The position numbers and the translations under genes are program-made. Under the pieces are notes generated by a model. The model worked only from the letters and a program-made list of their open reading frames with translations, did no database searches and was not told the DNA's origin. 64,000 nt of DNA from Phytoseiulus persimilis (taxonomy: Eukaryota > Arthropoda > Arachnida > Mesostigmata > Phytoseiidae), in assembly GCA_037576195.1 (NCBI GenBank), contig CM075101.1, forward strand, positions 45,508,001 to 45,572,000. The letters are read 5' to 3'. Shown here piece after piece: positions 10,212-22,367 of the stretch. Position 1 is the stretch's first letter, and each line of letters begins with the position of its first letter.

Positions 10212-12028
10212 CTACTTAGGAATCGGAAGCACGCGCTGTGCTACAATAACGAAAGCCGACTCGAACCTGTCACCGTACACGTGGCTCTGGTTCCGGAGAT
10301 GGCGGAAAGAGATTATCTTGAGACCTGCATTGTCCAAGGCCTTCGTCACGATGTCGTCGCTGAGCGGCAAGCAGTCGAAAGTCGTTTGACCTGAAAAGGA
10401 TCGGAAAACATGTTTCAGAGTTCATCATTCAAGCTAGAAGAACTTATAAGTGTCGAGCGAGAACAGACACCGCTGCGTTCTTAGAGAGTCGTTGTCTCAG
10501 CGAGTTGTTCGCGCGAAATCGCTCTCATTCGCCATTCATTGAATGGGAGTACGCGAACATTTTCTGCTGCTTGGCATCCGCAAATGGAACGAAACGACGC
10601 GTGGGAGGCGCCATTCACCACGAACCGGTTGTAAGCGAACAATTTTGGGCGCGATGCGTGAGTGAGCGAGTCTCATGTTTGTGTACGGAAATTCGGTCTG
10701 CAGCAAACGTGGAGCCGAAGCACGAACGCGTGCTCGAAATAAGACAGTGGCGTCGTCATCTTTATGCTCATTTTCAGAACAGACGCCACCACGTAGATCC
10801 TCACGACGCCTACTGTGGGCCGATATCATCTGTCTCCGGATGCTGATATCCAACCCGCTTCAAGCATGCTCGTGCTTTGTTTGTCTCTGCTGGGATGAAA
10901 AATCTGTCCCACGGGCGCGTACACGACCGCGTCCGGAGCGCATGTTCAGTGCTCTCCTCGCCGGAAGTTTAGGAGGGGTCCCTATCTTGTTGGAATTCAT
11001 CCTTTCGATGAAGCGTTGTGCGATACTCTCTTCATCTCAGTGCTGGACGAGAGGAAACTTCGGAACGAAACTCACCGATGGTGTATCCGGCAGTCCCGGT
11101 GAGGCCGCACTGTACGAAGAAAGCTCCGGGTTTTAGCATCTGCTGCGCTATTTTCCACACGGCGTTTTCATACGTGGGCACGTCGAGACAGGCGGCTTCC
11201 AAACAGGTTGAAGACACTACGACGTCGAATCTGGCGTCGTTCTGACTCTCCTGCAGAATGTACGGAGCTGTGACGTCACATCGGCACGTCTTGCTCACGG
11301 CGTCCTTCGTTCGGCGGATGATCTCGTAACCGCCGTCGCGCATGTTGCTGTTGGGAAGCAAGAGACCAGAATCGACCTATGATCAACGTGCGCATCGATA
11401 AGCTGGGCTTCGGCTTGGACAGTGTATCCGATCTGAGAGTCTCAACGGTTACAGGAAACCAAAGGCTTTCCGAAAAGGAGAGACGGACGGCTCTCACCTA
11501 CCTTTTGTTCTCAAGGGAGGCGACAACTTTGGCGAGGAAGCCAATATCGAAGGCGTCGGCCATATCGTTCTTCCACTTGTTCAGCTCAATCAGATTAGCG
11601 TGAGTGAAATCGGCCATAACGATGTTGCGAATGAACTGCGATCCACTGAGACTCGCGTATGCGGTTGGACCACAACCGAGATCCAACATTTTCAGGTGGT
11701 CGAAGTACTCGACGTCAGGGTATCGGTACCTTTTCGCTTCTGCCTGTTGCAGCTTGGCGTAGTGGCCATTGAAGAAGTCGTGGAGGCACTCCAGGAAGAA
11801 GCGGTGCACGGAGGTGAACTCGTGCATGAGCTGCTGGTAGAGGACCGCATTGAACTCTTCGCGGTACCTCCGACGGAGTTCGACGTACACTTTGAACTTC
11901 TCGACAGGATCCACGGGAATGCCGATGTGACTCCGGAGCTGCTTTTGCCGCTTGAGTGAGTTTCGTTCGAGCGAAACGTTTTGCGGAGAGGAGCCGAACC
12001 TCACGGTTTTGTTTGCTGTGCGCACCAT
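10212..12028 (-). CDS. NNMT/PNMT/TEMT-family SAM-dependent methyltransferase
   Basis: This family methylates small amines, thioethers or nicotinamide using S-adenosylmethionine in the cytosol; the substrate here cannot be read. Minus exons are 11502-12028 (ATG 12026-12028), 11076-11347 and 10212-10390, with phases 2 and 1, giving 325 residues. Exon 1 has the SAM motif MLDLGCGPTAY. Exon 2 has CRCDVTAPY and the signature STCLEAACLDVPTY...LLKPGAFF-like block, close to the vertebrate CLDAACPDLPTY...LLKPGGF. Exon 3 starts QTTFDCLPLS and ends ESAFVIVAQRVLPIPK. The start follows a possible 3' splice site (ctttcag|GAATG). If that intron is not used, the frame extends upstream to an ATG at 12133. Motifs are intact and the gene looks functional. 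Confidence 0.9.
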
Positions 12029-15000
12029 TCCTGAAAGACAGTGGTTGAGCGGAGGCAAAAGAAGACACAGACAGACACAAACTTTGTCGACACGACAGAG
12101 TTGTGCAGTGAAGACAACCACGGCTTTCTTCATAGCAGGGAGAGAGTACTGAGAGTGGGCCGGGCGACCTTGGTGCCATCTAAACCGTGGGCATGTCTCC
12201 GGAAATCGATCGACGGATCTTTTCGGTGAACTCCATCATGGACTTATCTTCAAAGTGAATTCATCGACGTCACCGAACGCTCGAATTAAGTCATCGTTCA
12301 CTCGCGCGCTGGCTGCGGTATGAAGATTCTGCGGACTTTTTAGGGCTCAGTCTGCTCAGGGTTGAGACCTTGTGATGGCCGTCACTGGCGGTCAAGGGTC
12401 GCTCGCTCTCCGAGGTTCAGACCCACGGGATGCTCGAACACTGTGATGAGTTTCCTTCCGAGCGGTCTCGATTCGAACCCGTTTGAAAGCGATTCCCTTG
12501 GCAGTTCCGTCTCGTGGCGAAAAAAAATCTCCGCTGTGATCCTGCCGGGATCCTGTCTGATTCCCGATCTGTTGACATCGCCACGAATTCGCGAAGGACC
12601 GATTGTCCGGTGTTTGAACTGGCGGGTTCGACAATCCGAATTGGAGGAGCCGATCCTCTAGCATCAACTCGTTACAGATTGAAGCTCGAATCTCGAAACA
12701 GGACCTGGTTTTCAGACTGTCATAACCTCTTCCGGTGGAGGGGGACCGAGACTCGGAGTCGAGGTCATCGACTTCTCGTCGGCAATGAATCTTCACACGG
12801 TTTGTTCACCCATCTACCACAGAAATGTGTCGCACTTTCGACCAGGATGATTTCGGTTCGATATGTTTGTTCCCTGAAACTGTTTCCCACCTCTTATGCG
12901 CAGTTATATCTTATGGAGCTCCGTACTCGTAAGCTATCCCAGATTTCTTTTTGTTTTACGAGGAATACGATCCGCATCCGTTGGAGTGTCGTTTTTTTTT
13001 CAAGCCAGTTAGAATATTCACTTTTCAGAGGCAGCGATCGACGTCGGCCAGTAAGGACACACGTCCGTCGCCCAAGGCTTGTATGTTGCCGACAATCTTG
13101 TGATGCCGTCTGGAGCTGAATCCAAAAAGACAATCCAGGAGCACCCGCAGCCGTCTGTCCTGGGGAAGGCTCGGTCCGCGGGAACGAACGTCCAAACTCT
13201 GCTGCGAACTTCAGAGATCGTATGGGACCGAAAAGTAGCTTGCCTGATACTGCGCAACCCGCTTCGAGCATACTTGACCTCTTTTCGGAGAATGACCCTG
13301 AGGAATCGAGAGCCGCTCGGCCGTCTGGAACTCTCATGGAATATCAATGCGGCCATTGATCCCGGAGAGCCAAGATCCCCGAAAACTCCGAGTCTATTAC
13401 ACAATTCGCTCTCTGCCGAATAGGAACAGCTACAATGTTCGGAGTTAGAGGAAAGTTGAGACGTCGTGGCGATGGATCTGCTCTCGACCACAGACCCTTC
13501 AAGAAGTTCGGAATCCCGTATTCGGCCTCTCCCCACGAGAATCTAGGCGGCTGAGCATCGGATGAGTTCAACCAAAGTGGACTGCGAAGTTATCCTTTTT
13601 CGGGTCGGGCCAAGTTCAGTTTGTTCAAGTTATTCCCTCCGAGTTTCCCTGACAATCGTTTTTCTTCAATCTGCGAGCAGTCACCACTCACGAAATTCGA
13701 GGTATCACCCAGCTCACTACAGTCGAAACCCTAGGCCTGTATCACGCCCAGAGAAGCGGCACCCGATCGAGGAAGCTCGGATTTCTACTATTTGACTCAT
13801 GTAGTACCCACTTGAAGCTCTTCGGGTCTGTAAACAAAGCCCACTTGCGTAACAGGAACTGAGTAAACCTACCGACTCATGGGAGGTAAACCTGATGTCT
13901 AATTTCGGCGGGGACGTCACAAGAAGCAGCAGCGAGACCTATTTCTGAGTTAGATACCAAAGTGTTGACTTCGCTCTGCGTGATTGTTGTCATTTGCGCG
14001 CCTCGGCCGCTGTTCGTGAGGAAAGCTATCGAGTCAATTAAGTAGGAATGGCGTGGCGCAACATGTGCACTCATAAATATGTCACAATACTCCGCTCAGG
14101 CAAGGTCAGCCGCCGGGCGCGAAGGCAGACGTGTGCTCGAAGAGAAGGGAGGAAATAGGTCAGAGACTTTGGAGAACCTTGTCGGAACGCTCGTTTCTAC
14201 GCGACCCAGCGGTCCTGTGCTCTGAAGCCCCGACAGCCAGTTAATGAACTTCTTCCCGAGACGGTTCAGGGACTCTTCTGGTTCCAGAGACGTGCCCTCG
14301 CAGATTTCAATTGTCAACGAAATTCTCGAGACGAGGTACCAGCCGATTTCAATCGCGACGCCGGAACGTATCAAAAGCAGGAGTATCATCCGCGTCAGCT
14401 ACTTCCCGGCTCTACGAGGGCTGGGGACGGAGATCCGCCTCTGCAGCTAGGGAACACGATCGATCATTTTTGTCACCTTGAGGATAATTCAATTTCTGCG
14501 AAAACAGGAGCTGTGGTGTCAATTCTCGCCGAATCCAAACTTGATCGAGGGAGCCTGGAAATAGCGGCGGTTTGGGGAGGGAGTCGAAAGACCCACATGT
14601 CCGACGAACTCCCACGTGGTGAACATGTTGGTGGAAGGTAGCAGCCGTGTAGCGTTCAACTGCCGTGTTTCCTGGCTAGACCTTCTTTCGCGGAATCTTA
14701 CGCGAGCCCGCCCGCCCGTTCGCCTGCTTACTTTCTCCAAAGCGACGACGCTCATTCTACACAGCTGTGGAAGCTGTTTACGTTTCCGAACAGCGAAACT
14801 TGCCGCCGGGTTCACACAAGCTTCGGTATCCTGTCTATTGGCTCAGTTACACGTATCCGAAGTCATGAACACCTGTGAATTATCTCCCAAAGCTAAGTGG
14901 CGGCGCAGAATGCTGTGAGGATGATCATTCTCGTAAACGGTCGCTGGAAAATTCTGGCGGCGGTTGGGTGTTCCCAGTCTGATCTGATGCGATATTCACG

Positions 15001-16157
15001 TCAACCAGCGCCGAGTACCGGATTGCGGCCGACTTTCCTCCGCTGTCACAGCGAATACAGAAAGCTCGCATGAAGAGTGCAACAATCCACTCACCATTGT
15101 TTCAGAATAGGAGGAATTTCGAACGGTCGGTGGCGCACTATGAGAGGATTGTCAATGGATCCGATGACGTTGGTTGGCGCTTGCTTGCGTGCTGGTTGGC
15201 TTGCTTTCGACGAATGCTGTTTCGCCCCCTTCCACAAATCGCCGGCGACCATCCACTGTTTGTGGATGACCTGCTTCCACACGCTCGCCATAGTCATGAA
15301 AAGGCGCTCCCCGCATAAACTCGACATCACAAAACTTCCATGGACGCCGAAGGTAACGAGAACGGTCTGGTTTGGGTCTTGACGGTTGCGCTCAGTTGGT
15401 GACCCGGCGCATGGAAGACGCTTAGGCGTACCCGGGAGCGACTGCTCCGTCGAGCCGATCGCACTCGCAGTTCCAGAGAATCTCGGACTCCCCAAGCACA
15501 GCCGCATGGCTTTCTTTTTTCTGCTGCGCAGCGGGCTCCGATACACCAAGGAACTCAAAGCTTCTCCGAGGCTCATTATTGTTCCAGTCAAGTGACATGT
15601 GGAGCACGGATTCAGATGTTCGAGTTTATGCGAAAGGGAAGCCCTCGAAGCTCCCCCGAGAGAACGTCATCTGTTGGACGGTTGGTGTTCGATACGCTCT
15701 GCCGGTCAAGGTCGAGGTAAGCGGCTTTGTTTCGGTGACCGCTCGTGAGTGAGACGGTCTTGCTGGCTTGGAGTGACAGCCCATACTAAGTCGCCATCGG
15801 AACACAAGACCGGAGAATTCCCCTCTACTAAACTGACAACTCAGCGTCAAGCTGGGTCTTGCTTTGAGAATCGTTCGTTCCCACTCTTGGATCGGCCTTT
15901 CCTCGATGACCAAAACTACCATGGATTTCGGTCGGTAATGTATCCACGATTGGGCTAGGCTCCAATGATCTGGAATCTTTTGCGTTGTCGGCACTTCTCT
16001 CGGATCGATTCTCTCAAATCTCCTAAAGAAGTGTAAGATGTGAGCCGAACTCGCGAGGATTGGCACAATTATCGCCGGCCGTCCTCGCTGAGACTGGGAA
16101 TCATCCTAAGCTGAACAAAGGAGACCCGTTGGAATGAATTTACGATAGTCTGAAAAC
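12029..16157. other. Region of about 4 kb with no firmly supported gene
   Basis: Several open frames on the minus strand (14096-14389, 14519-14815, 15091-15591) look mildly protein-like but do not join into a recognisable product. A possible sulfotransferase remnant on the plus strand is listed separately. No repeats with clear ends were found. Confidence 0.3.
13079..13423 (+). pseudogene. Possible sulfotransferase fragment
   Basis: Around 13200-13300 the plus frame reads RTSEIVWDRKVACLILRNP followed by LRAYLTSFRR. This resembles the 3'-phosphate-binding segment of PAPS-dependent sulfotransferases such as the WSCD group, with the pattern hydrophobic-LIRNP-x-x-A. No P-loop was found upstream and the frame stops soon after, so it is at best a decayed or partial gene. 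Chance similarity is possible. Confidence 0.25.
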
Positions 16158-16163
16158 TTTATT
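16158..16163 (-). terminator. Poly(A) signal of the first TMED gene
   Basis: AATAAA on the minus strand (TTTATT as written) lies about 170 nt past the stop of the TMED gene at 16334. Confidence 0.6.
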
Positions 16164-16333
16164 CGATTTCTTCGAACCAACAAGTGTGGCGTGGATTAAA
16201 TGCAGCTCTCGATGTCCGAGGCCTTCAAAGTCAACATTTCCTCAACGTCTGGAACATGAATTGTGGTGCCCAAACACGGTTATTCTCCAAAAAAAAAACT
16301 GCGAAGTACAGAGCAACCCACATCCTGGTTGAG

Positions 16334-16939
16334 CTAACGGATTCTTCTCTTGTCACTGAAGAAATTCTTTATGATCATCACGTAAGTGAGGAAGAAGCAT
16401 GTGATGCTGAAAGCTCCACATGCGGAATGCCACATTACAGCGGAATTGAGCTTTTCTGCGATATCCCGGCCCAACATTTCCCGCAAACGGTGATGTGTTT
16501 GGTAGGCGCTGATATCGTTCAGGCTCTTATGTATTTGGTCCAACCGTTCTTCGAGCTTGATCATCGCGCCACTACTCTCATTCTTCGCGAGCTCGTTGCC
16601 TCCTTCGCTCACTTCCAAGTTCATGTAAACTGTTTTGGCGGTGTACGAAGAAAATTCGTTCGAGAAACAAGCACTGTACTCTCCGCTCTGCAGGGCCTTG
16701 AATGGAATGGTGCCAAACTGTTTTCGTTGCTGTCTGGAAACAATCACGTTCTTCGGGCCCTGAACGACTATGTCGACGTCATGATTCCCTCCTATTATGA
16801 CCTGGAACGCGACGGACACATCCGCACCCGCCTGTACTTCCTCGTAGAAACACTGCCGGCTACTGTCGGGGAGCTCAAACGTGAGTTCCACCGCTAGCGC
16901 GCAAGAGAGACCAGAGAAAACCAGCGCCTGCCACCACAT
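16334..16939 (-). CDS. p24/emp24 GOLD-domain cargo receptor, TMED3/7-like, copy 1
   Basis: p24 proteins cycle between ER and Golgi in COPII and COPI vesicles and help load secretory cargo. The 201-residue protein has a signal peptide (MWWQALVFSGLSCALAVE), then the GOLD domain beginning LTFELPDSSRQCFYEE and closing near YSACFSNEFS, with the conserved Cys pair. A coiled region (KLEERLDQIHKSLNDI..HHRLREMLGRDIAE), one membrane span near residues 171-190 and a short tail IIKNFFSDKRRIR follow. The FF pair and basic residues are coat-binding signals. ATG 16937-16939 was chosen because the signal peptide starts there; the open frame upstream lacks such a start. There is no intron. A paralogue of identical length lies at 29169-29774. 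Confidence 0.93.
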   Translation of the reverse strand: MWWQALVFSGLSCALAVELTFELPDSSRQCFYEEVQAGADVSVAFQVIIGGNHDVDIVVQGPKNVIVSRQQRKQFGTIPFKALQSGEYSACFSNEFSSYTAKTVYMNLEVSEGGNELAKNESSGAMIKLEERLDQIHKSLNDISAYQTHHRLREMLGRDIAEKLNSAVMWHSACGAFSITCFFLTYVMIIKNFFSDKRRIR

Positions 16940-18441
16940 ATCTTCCACCGTCTCACAATCCACAGCTGTTGAACTTCGTTTACGACCGGGTGGGTTCGTT
17001 GATTTGAGTAGACTATGTGGAGCGGTACGTGGGCAGCGGGTGATGAGTATTTGGCTCAAAGTTGACTCAGACTTCGATCGAGAACTCGGAGTGAAGAGAA
17101 TATTCATCAAAATCACAATGTTCCGCACATAGTCTCGTATGTTGTTTGTAAACGAGCTGATCTTAGGCTCCTCCCATGTTCACTGACACCGACTTGCATC
17201 AGGGACACGGGAGGTTCGCGAGTTTCCAGAGGCGCTAAAAATGATCCTCAGATGAGATCTATCGAACAATCCTCATCTCAGTCATTGCGTAACCATGAAC
17301 TGAATCATATTTTCTTAATTCTCATGGGAAGAAGGCAATAATCGGGCTGATATAAATAAATGCCGATAAATGTAAATTCGGCCGTTTCTGAGGTCACTGA
17401 TCCTGGCGCCAGTCTTCACTTCAGTCTGAGGTCACCAAGTCAACAGTCGATTCGAAATTCACTCATTTCAGTTTCGGATGCTCGGAGCCCAGAGTGGTTC
17501 GAGGACCGCAAGGGGAGATCCTTGCCTCTCCAAACAACCCGGAAACGGTCTGAGACAGTGATTCTCAACATTTTCGCGGCCGTGCACCACCAAGCGCACC
17601 AGGGAAGAATCATGCATCCCCGCGTCCCATATTAAATTTGAAATGATAACCTCCGGCCTCCCAACTCCTAACTTCCAACTCCCAACTTTTATCTCTTGAC
17701 TTCTAGCTGCCTGCTTGTAGTGCACTGCCATTCAGGCGATGTTTGCGGGATCGTATCGGTAAGATCGTGACTCAGCTCATCGCCGTCAGTGGCTCACGAC
17801 TGTGAGTGCGCGGCTCTGGAGTCGTTCTCGGGCGTTCTGAGTGCTTCTTTTCCTCTCGCGAATAACTTGAGCGTTGTCGGATCGCGTCTCTGATTCAATC
17901 TGAGAATTATGAAAAAATTGGTGTAATGTATCAACCGCAGTTCGGGAAACCGCGGTTGATCGAAGAAGAAAACCACAGTCAGTTTCAATGTGATTTAATG
18001 TGAATCGTCTTGCGATAGTGAAAGAGATCTTGATCGTAGATGGCACCCAGCGGTCAGTACCACCCGCCTCTCCTCGTGCGGTTGTTTGCGGCTACCCGCA
18101 AAATATTGCGGTTGACCGCGGTTGGAAACCGCAGCAAGGTCTAGTAAGGAGCTCGTTTTGTGGTTTGCGCTCAAGCTTCTCGAAATCGACGTTTAAACGT
18201 TTCTCCGGATGTTTGTGAGGCCCTCCTTGTGCAATGCATACCAGCTTCCGAATACGACTCGGAACTCGCCGGCTCCAGCTCCCCGAGGCGGAAGCCGATG
18301 CCCTCCAAAACCCTGAACCTCTGGTCACCCTGCAAGCAGGAAAGGGAACCCGGCACATCCTTCAGTAGGAATTACTTCGAGTCCTTTCTATCTGCCGGCG
18401 ACCGGGGTGGCGGGCCCGACGGTTGTGGGCTCGGCTGAAAT
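16940..18441. other. Intergenic with transposon-like scraps
   Basis: At about 17553 the sequence CAGTGATTCTCAACATTTTCG resembles the outer end of non-autonomous hAT elements. At about 17935-18145 there are repeated aaccgcggttg motifs like those at the ends of the hAT element at 25921-27174, so this may be an older relative. No gene was recognised. Confidence 0.35.
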
Positions 18442-18751
18442 CTATCGAGCCCCCAGGGAGCGGTCAATATGAGGTTTTAGAATTCGATCCTCGTACGGAA
18501 TCAAACCGGCAACGAGCGCAGCGACTGCTCGCCACGTTTCACGATCCTTGAGCACGGAGCTCACCACCGTGGGCCTGTCCACACGTCGAGATCCGACAAA
18601 GTTCCAGCCTGATGAGCTCTCGCTTCGGGCAACCCTCGCGTTCGTGACGCGCTGCGCCCTCCGCGCCTGAGCCGCAGGGGAGACAGTCGGGTGACGCAAG
18701 CTTCGTGACCCGGGCCAGGTATGCACCGAAGGCGCCGCGGCTGGTGCGCAC
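18442..18751 (-). pseudogene. 3' remnant of a non-LTR retrotransposon ORF2
   Basis: One minus frame reads FGAYLARVTKLASPDCLPCG, matching the Cys-containing C-terminal segment that follows reverse transcriptase in R1-like LINEs. A second frame continues SSVLKDRETWRAVAALVAGL, the usual next block. The two parts are in different frames, so the copy is dead, and no reverse transcriptase core is present. Confidence 0.5.
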
Positions 18752-18949
18752 CTGTACGAGGAGTTATGTAAGAGAGCCGTGCCTCCTGCTGAGGAATCAG
18801 CTCCTTAGACTTGCAAAAAAATGGCTAGATTGACGCTGGATCACTTCCATAGACTTCGAAAGACGTGGTAAGAGAGATCTCGGAATCACATTCTTAGACC
18901 CGGAAAAGTATGGTCAGATCAATAACAAGATCACCTCCTGAGACCAAGA
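18752..18949. other. Spacer before duplication copy A
   Basis: This short stretch has no coding signal. Similarity to copy B begins at about 18950. Confidence 0.4.
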
Positions 18950-19107
18950 AATCGTGATCTTCTTCCATATTCTCGAGCCCTCACGCAGCGGATGAAGCGG
19001 GAACAAAATAACGATGAACATAATTACAACCGTTTGCTCCCAGAGCAGATCCTTCTCCGCATCTGACGTCATCAGGACACTTCGTTCATGGGCCAGCTAT
19101 ACGAGAA

Positions 19108-20830
19108 ATGAGCAAATAGAAAACCGAGGTCAAATATGATGATCATCGAGCTCCATCATCGATAAGACCAGATCGAGACTGCCGAGTTCGTTTGATGCAG
19201 AATTCTCCAAGGGAGACATTTTTTCACATCAAACAGCTAACTCAAGCAGTCGTCTCCGGAGAGTTTCCAGTCTGGGTCACCATTCTAGACGGGGAGCAAT
19301 GCGTTCGATAAAATAGAGCCACTATTCGAAATCGGAGCCTCCTTCCAACCGTTCAAAACTCTTCAGAATGGGAGAAAAAGGCTCTCTCTCAAAAAGGCTC
19401 CTGGTAGAGGGAGAAGAGAGCTTCTCGCTTGCGCACAGCAGTCTCCGAAGTTTAGTCATAGTTTCCAAAAGGAAATACCTACATTAGGCAGAGAATCGAC
19501 TCTGAAGTTTCCTCTCTTTCTGATCCCTGAGTTCGAGCCCGGCGTGTCGAAACGACGGCAGCTTCATGCTCCTATGGGGGATCACATTGAAGCGTAAGAG
19601 CAGGACTTTGCATAGCTTCCCTTATTTTCTGGAACCTCCTGAGAACCTCCGGGGAGCAAACGTCATCGATCCGCTCCTCTTCCTGAATACCCTGGGAATA
19701 TTCAGTATATTGCCCTCAGTCGAAACTGCCGTGCTTTTTCCTGTTCTTCCTTCGGAAATGAAACGAAGAAAGTCGATGGGGAGCATCCCAAGAGTGAAGA
19801 TCGGACACATCACAGTGGAGTGGTGGCGACGCAGTGACGACTCTCAGCAACTTCAGGTAACAGGGGTCCGCGGCAGGAGATTACCCAGTTCTCTTTTCAG
19901 GGTGGCCATGGGATGTGATGATGATGATCATCATCATAATGACGAGCTCTCCATGAGGCAATAAGCATGATGTCAAATCTGTGAGGATGTGTCTAATTAG
20001 ACTGAATCTTGGCGGGATACTTTCATTCATCAAAGTAGAATATAATGTACCGCTCCCAATATGATCGAAGTGTTTCGAGGGCCAGGGCCTCCTTGCCCCC
20101 GCCCACGGCACGCCCCTGGATCGAGGGGTTCCTCGGGGCGGACAAAACGGAGGGTCCGTGATCTCCAAAAAGGTTGAGAATCCCTGCTTTAGAGAGAGAT
20201 TTCCTCGAACCCCAGTGTGTCTCCTGGTTCCAGGATCAGGATGCCAGTTTTGAATGAGATTGACAGGATAACCCCAGAAATCACTCTGATGTCGATGACT
20301 CCAGATGAGCTCTCGGTTCTCCGCTCACTTTCCACCCAGTATTCCAGCAACCGTCTTGGTAGCGACCTGCTCCCAATTTCTTCCACGACTTGGGACAGCG
20401 ATTCTTCCTAGGTTCTGCTTCGTGATGTTGTGCTTCGTGATCCAAACTCCGGGCTCCGAGGTGAGCACATTTCAGGGAGCATCGACTATCGCCAGGAATC
20501 CTCTGGTCCTACTCAGGCCCTCGTAGATGTTCCAGAGTCTCATGGATGGGTGCACAGAGATCGCGTGGCGTAATGTTGCCCAGCGACTCGAAAGTTGAAC
20601 CAAAACTTTTCAGCAGAATCAACCAGACGAACATCCCTAGTTCGAACGCGCTAGATTACGATCCTCCCGCATCGCTCCCGCGATTTCGATCGTGTCTTGA
20701 CAGCATACCTTCCGAGTACCATTGCGGTCGCTGCGTGAAGAGCGTCGACAGACGGGTAGGGCGCGCTGCTCCTAGGAGGTCTGGAACCGAGATGGATTTG
20801 AGGCATTGTGAACTTCATCAATGATTTGGA
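19108..20830 (+). pseudogene. Decayed membrane-protein gene in copy A (unrecognised family)
   Basis: The segment matching the first exon of copy B begins with ATG but meets TAG at its fourth codon (19117-19119). Further protein-like blocks shared with B are LRGANVIDPLLFLNTLG (near 19640) and DRITPE...MTPDELSVLRSL (near 20260). A block near 20530 reads SLMDGCTEIAWRN and then loses frame. The family was not identified. The best reading is a pseudogene from the tandem duplication. Confidence 0.5.
20070..20187. mobile_element. Probable end of a non-autonomous hAT-like element
   Basis: The stretch ending AAAAAGGTTGAGAATCCCTG has the form seen at 3' ends of many hAT-derived repeats. The left end and target duplication were not located, so this is a fragment call only. 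Confidence 0.35.
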
Positions 20831-22136
20831 TGACTCCATTAGACATGTTTACGACGAGTGTCTCCTTCCGGTTGGATTCGACCGATCTGATGGAAGACAC
20901 GGGTTTTGGCAGCCAGCGTGCCGAGCTGGATGACGCTCCAGCGGGCCACGGATCATGGCATTTCATTGGACTTGGCACCACGGGATCTTCCTTCTTGCAG
21001 GCCACTCCGGAATACCGTTTCGTTGACGTGCCGAACACCAACTTGAATTTTCTCTCGGAGAGACGAGAGCGAAGGAAGATATCAAGTGTTCGTTCAATGC
21101 CCCCTTCGAATCGAAAGCTAAGCCGCGACATGTGTGCAACCTGTTCGAGGATACAAACTTTTTTCGACGCTTCCGATATCTACCCCGAATGAAAACCTTC
21201 TCGACCCTACGTAGAACAATCTATGGGCTTCTCCGAACTTCACGGCTCAACCGATTTCTTTCTACGCGATCCACATAGTCCGACTCCGTCTGCATTTCTG
21301 ACTCAATGATTGGTCCTAAATTTTCGCTGCTCGAATAGTGAGACGACAGTACGCAGGGTGGTTAATCAGCGTCGAGAAATTCCAAGCACAAGTTCGGTTG
21401 TGCCACGATAGGTTTGTTTTTGAGATTTCTCCAAAAATTAGGAGGCTCTGTATGGGGGATCCCGAGGCGGCGGTTTTCGTTTCTTGATCATACCCGCTCA
21501 GTAGAGCGTTGCGGAGTTCACCAATTTCTCTGGAAATCGTCTCGAGAACGCCGCAGTTCCTCGGATTTCTTCCGGTGTACAAGTTCCAAAGGATTCCTGC
21601 CCTTTTCCAACAATTACGCTCCGTTCTGGAGTCCATTCCTTTGGGTGTTTTTTTCCAAACCATTGAAATATCAAGTGCGAACGCTATTAGTTATTAGTTG
21701 AGGTGTCCGCGTGCTTGGGGCCCGAGGAGCAGAAATAACCAATAAAACCTCTTTCAGATGCATACCAGGAGAAAGCAAGAAGGGCGATCCGGCCCTCAAC
21801 TGGACGGCACTTTGAGGAACAACGCTGCTCTAATCCTACTCGCATCTACCGTCCCTCAAGCCCAGCTGACAATCGCGTCCGATTAACTCTGGCAGCCACT
21901 TGGGACGCTCCGCATTTCCACGCTGGCCAGCCATTCTATCAGCCGTTGTTCCAGCCCCTATCAAATCACTTGCTCTCGTGATCTCTCTCCGTATTCTCGA
22001 GCTCTCACACAGTGGATGAAGCGAGTGAAAATGACGAGGGATATCGATCAACCGTTTCCTTCCACGGCGGAACCTCCTCGGGATCCAGCGTCCTCGGGAC
22101 CCTACTTTCATGAACTGAAGGCCAGTTATACGGAAC

Positions 22137-22367
22137 ATGAGTAGATACAGTACCAGAAGATCGAATATGTTGGTCATCGAGCTGATTCCTGAAGGACCAG
22201 ATTCCGAGAGAATCGCGCTGAAGGAGGAATACTGTCGTGCTTTGAGGTCGGAGAAGAAGTTCTGCCTCGCCTCAACCACCTGCGTCGTGATCTTGGCCGT
22301 GATTCTGATCCTGGTAATTGGTATCTTGATTTTCGGCTGCACCGACACAGGAGATTCACCGGAACCG
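22137..22367 (+). CDS. First exon of an unrecognised type II membrane protein, copy B
   Basis: The 77-codon frame starts MSRYSTRRSNMLVIELIPEG. It carries a charged cytoplasmic part, then a single long hydrophobic span (roughly residues 44-68, CLASTTCVVILAVILILVIG), and ends at CCG|GTGAGT in phase 0. This is the layout of a signal-anchor membrane protein such as a membrane peptidase, but no catalytic motif was found downstream. Later blocks shared with copy A (near 25320 and 25610-25760) include an in-frame TAG at 25696-25698, where A has CAG. The whole gene may therefore be dead although this exon is intact. Confidence 0.4.

Larger units (their letters stand above)
18950..21350 (+). repeat. 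Segmental duplication copy A
   Basis: Blocks here match copy B (21965-27412) in the same order and orientation. Examples are the segment around CATATTCTCGAGCCCTCACG (near 18970), GGAGCAATGCG..AAATAGAGCCACT (near 19290), TGAAGATCGGACACATCACA (near 19795), GACAGGATAACCCCAGA (20260), TCGACTATCGCCAGGAATCC (20480) and GACATGTGTGCAACCTGTTC (21128). Copy A is shorter because it lacks the mobile elements inserted in B. It preserves both pre-insertion sites: AAATAGAG at 19311-19318 and TGTGCAAC at 21133-21140. Confidence 0.85.

Noticed and set aside
14096..14389. Minus frame containing SLEPEESLNRLGKKFINWLSG
   Set aside because: It looks somewhat protein-like, but no consistent exon chain or family could be established.
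15091..15591. Minus frame with LVTFGVHGSFVM, like the FGMxGSF motif of NEIL/Fpg DNA glycosylases
   Set aside because: No MPEGPE-type start, helix-two-turn-helix or zinc finger was found nearby, and the match is only about ten residues.
16940..17128. Upstream extension of TMED copy 1 to an earlier ATG
   Set aside because: It would bury the signal peptide behind about 63 unrelated residues; copy 2 shows the same internal start.
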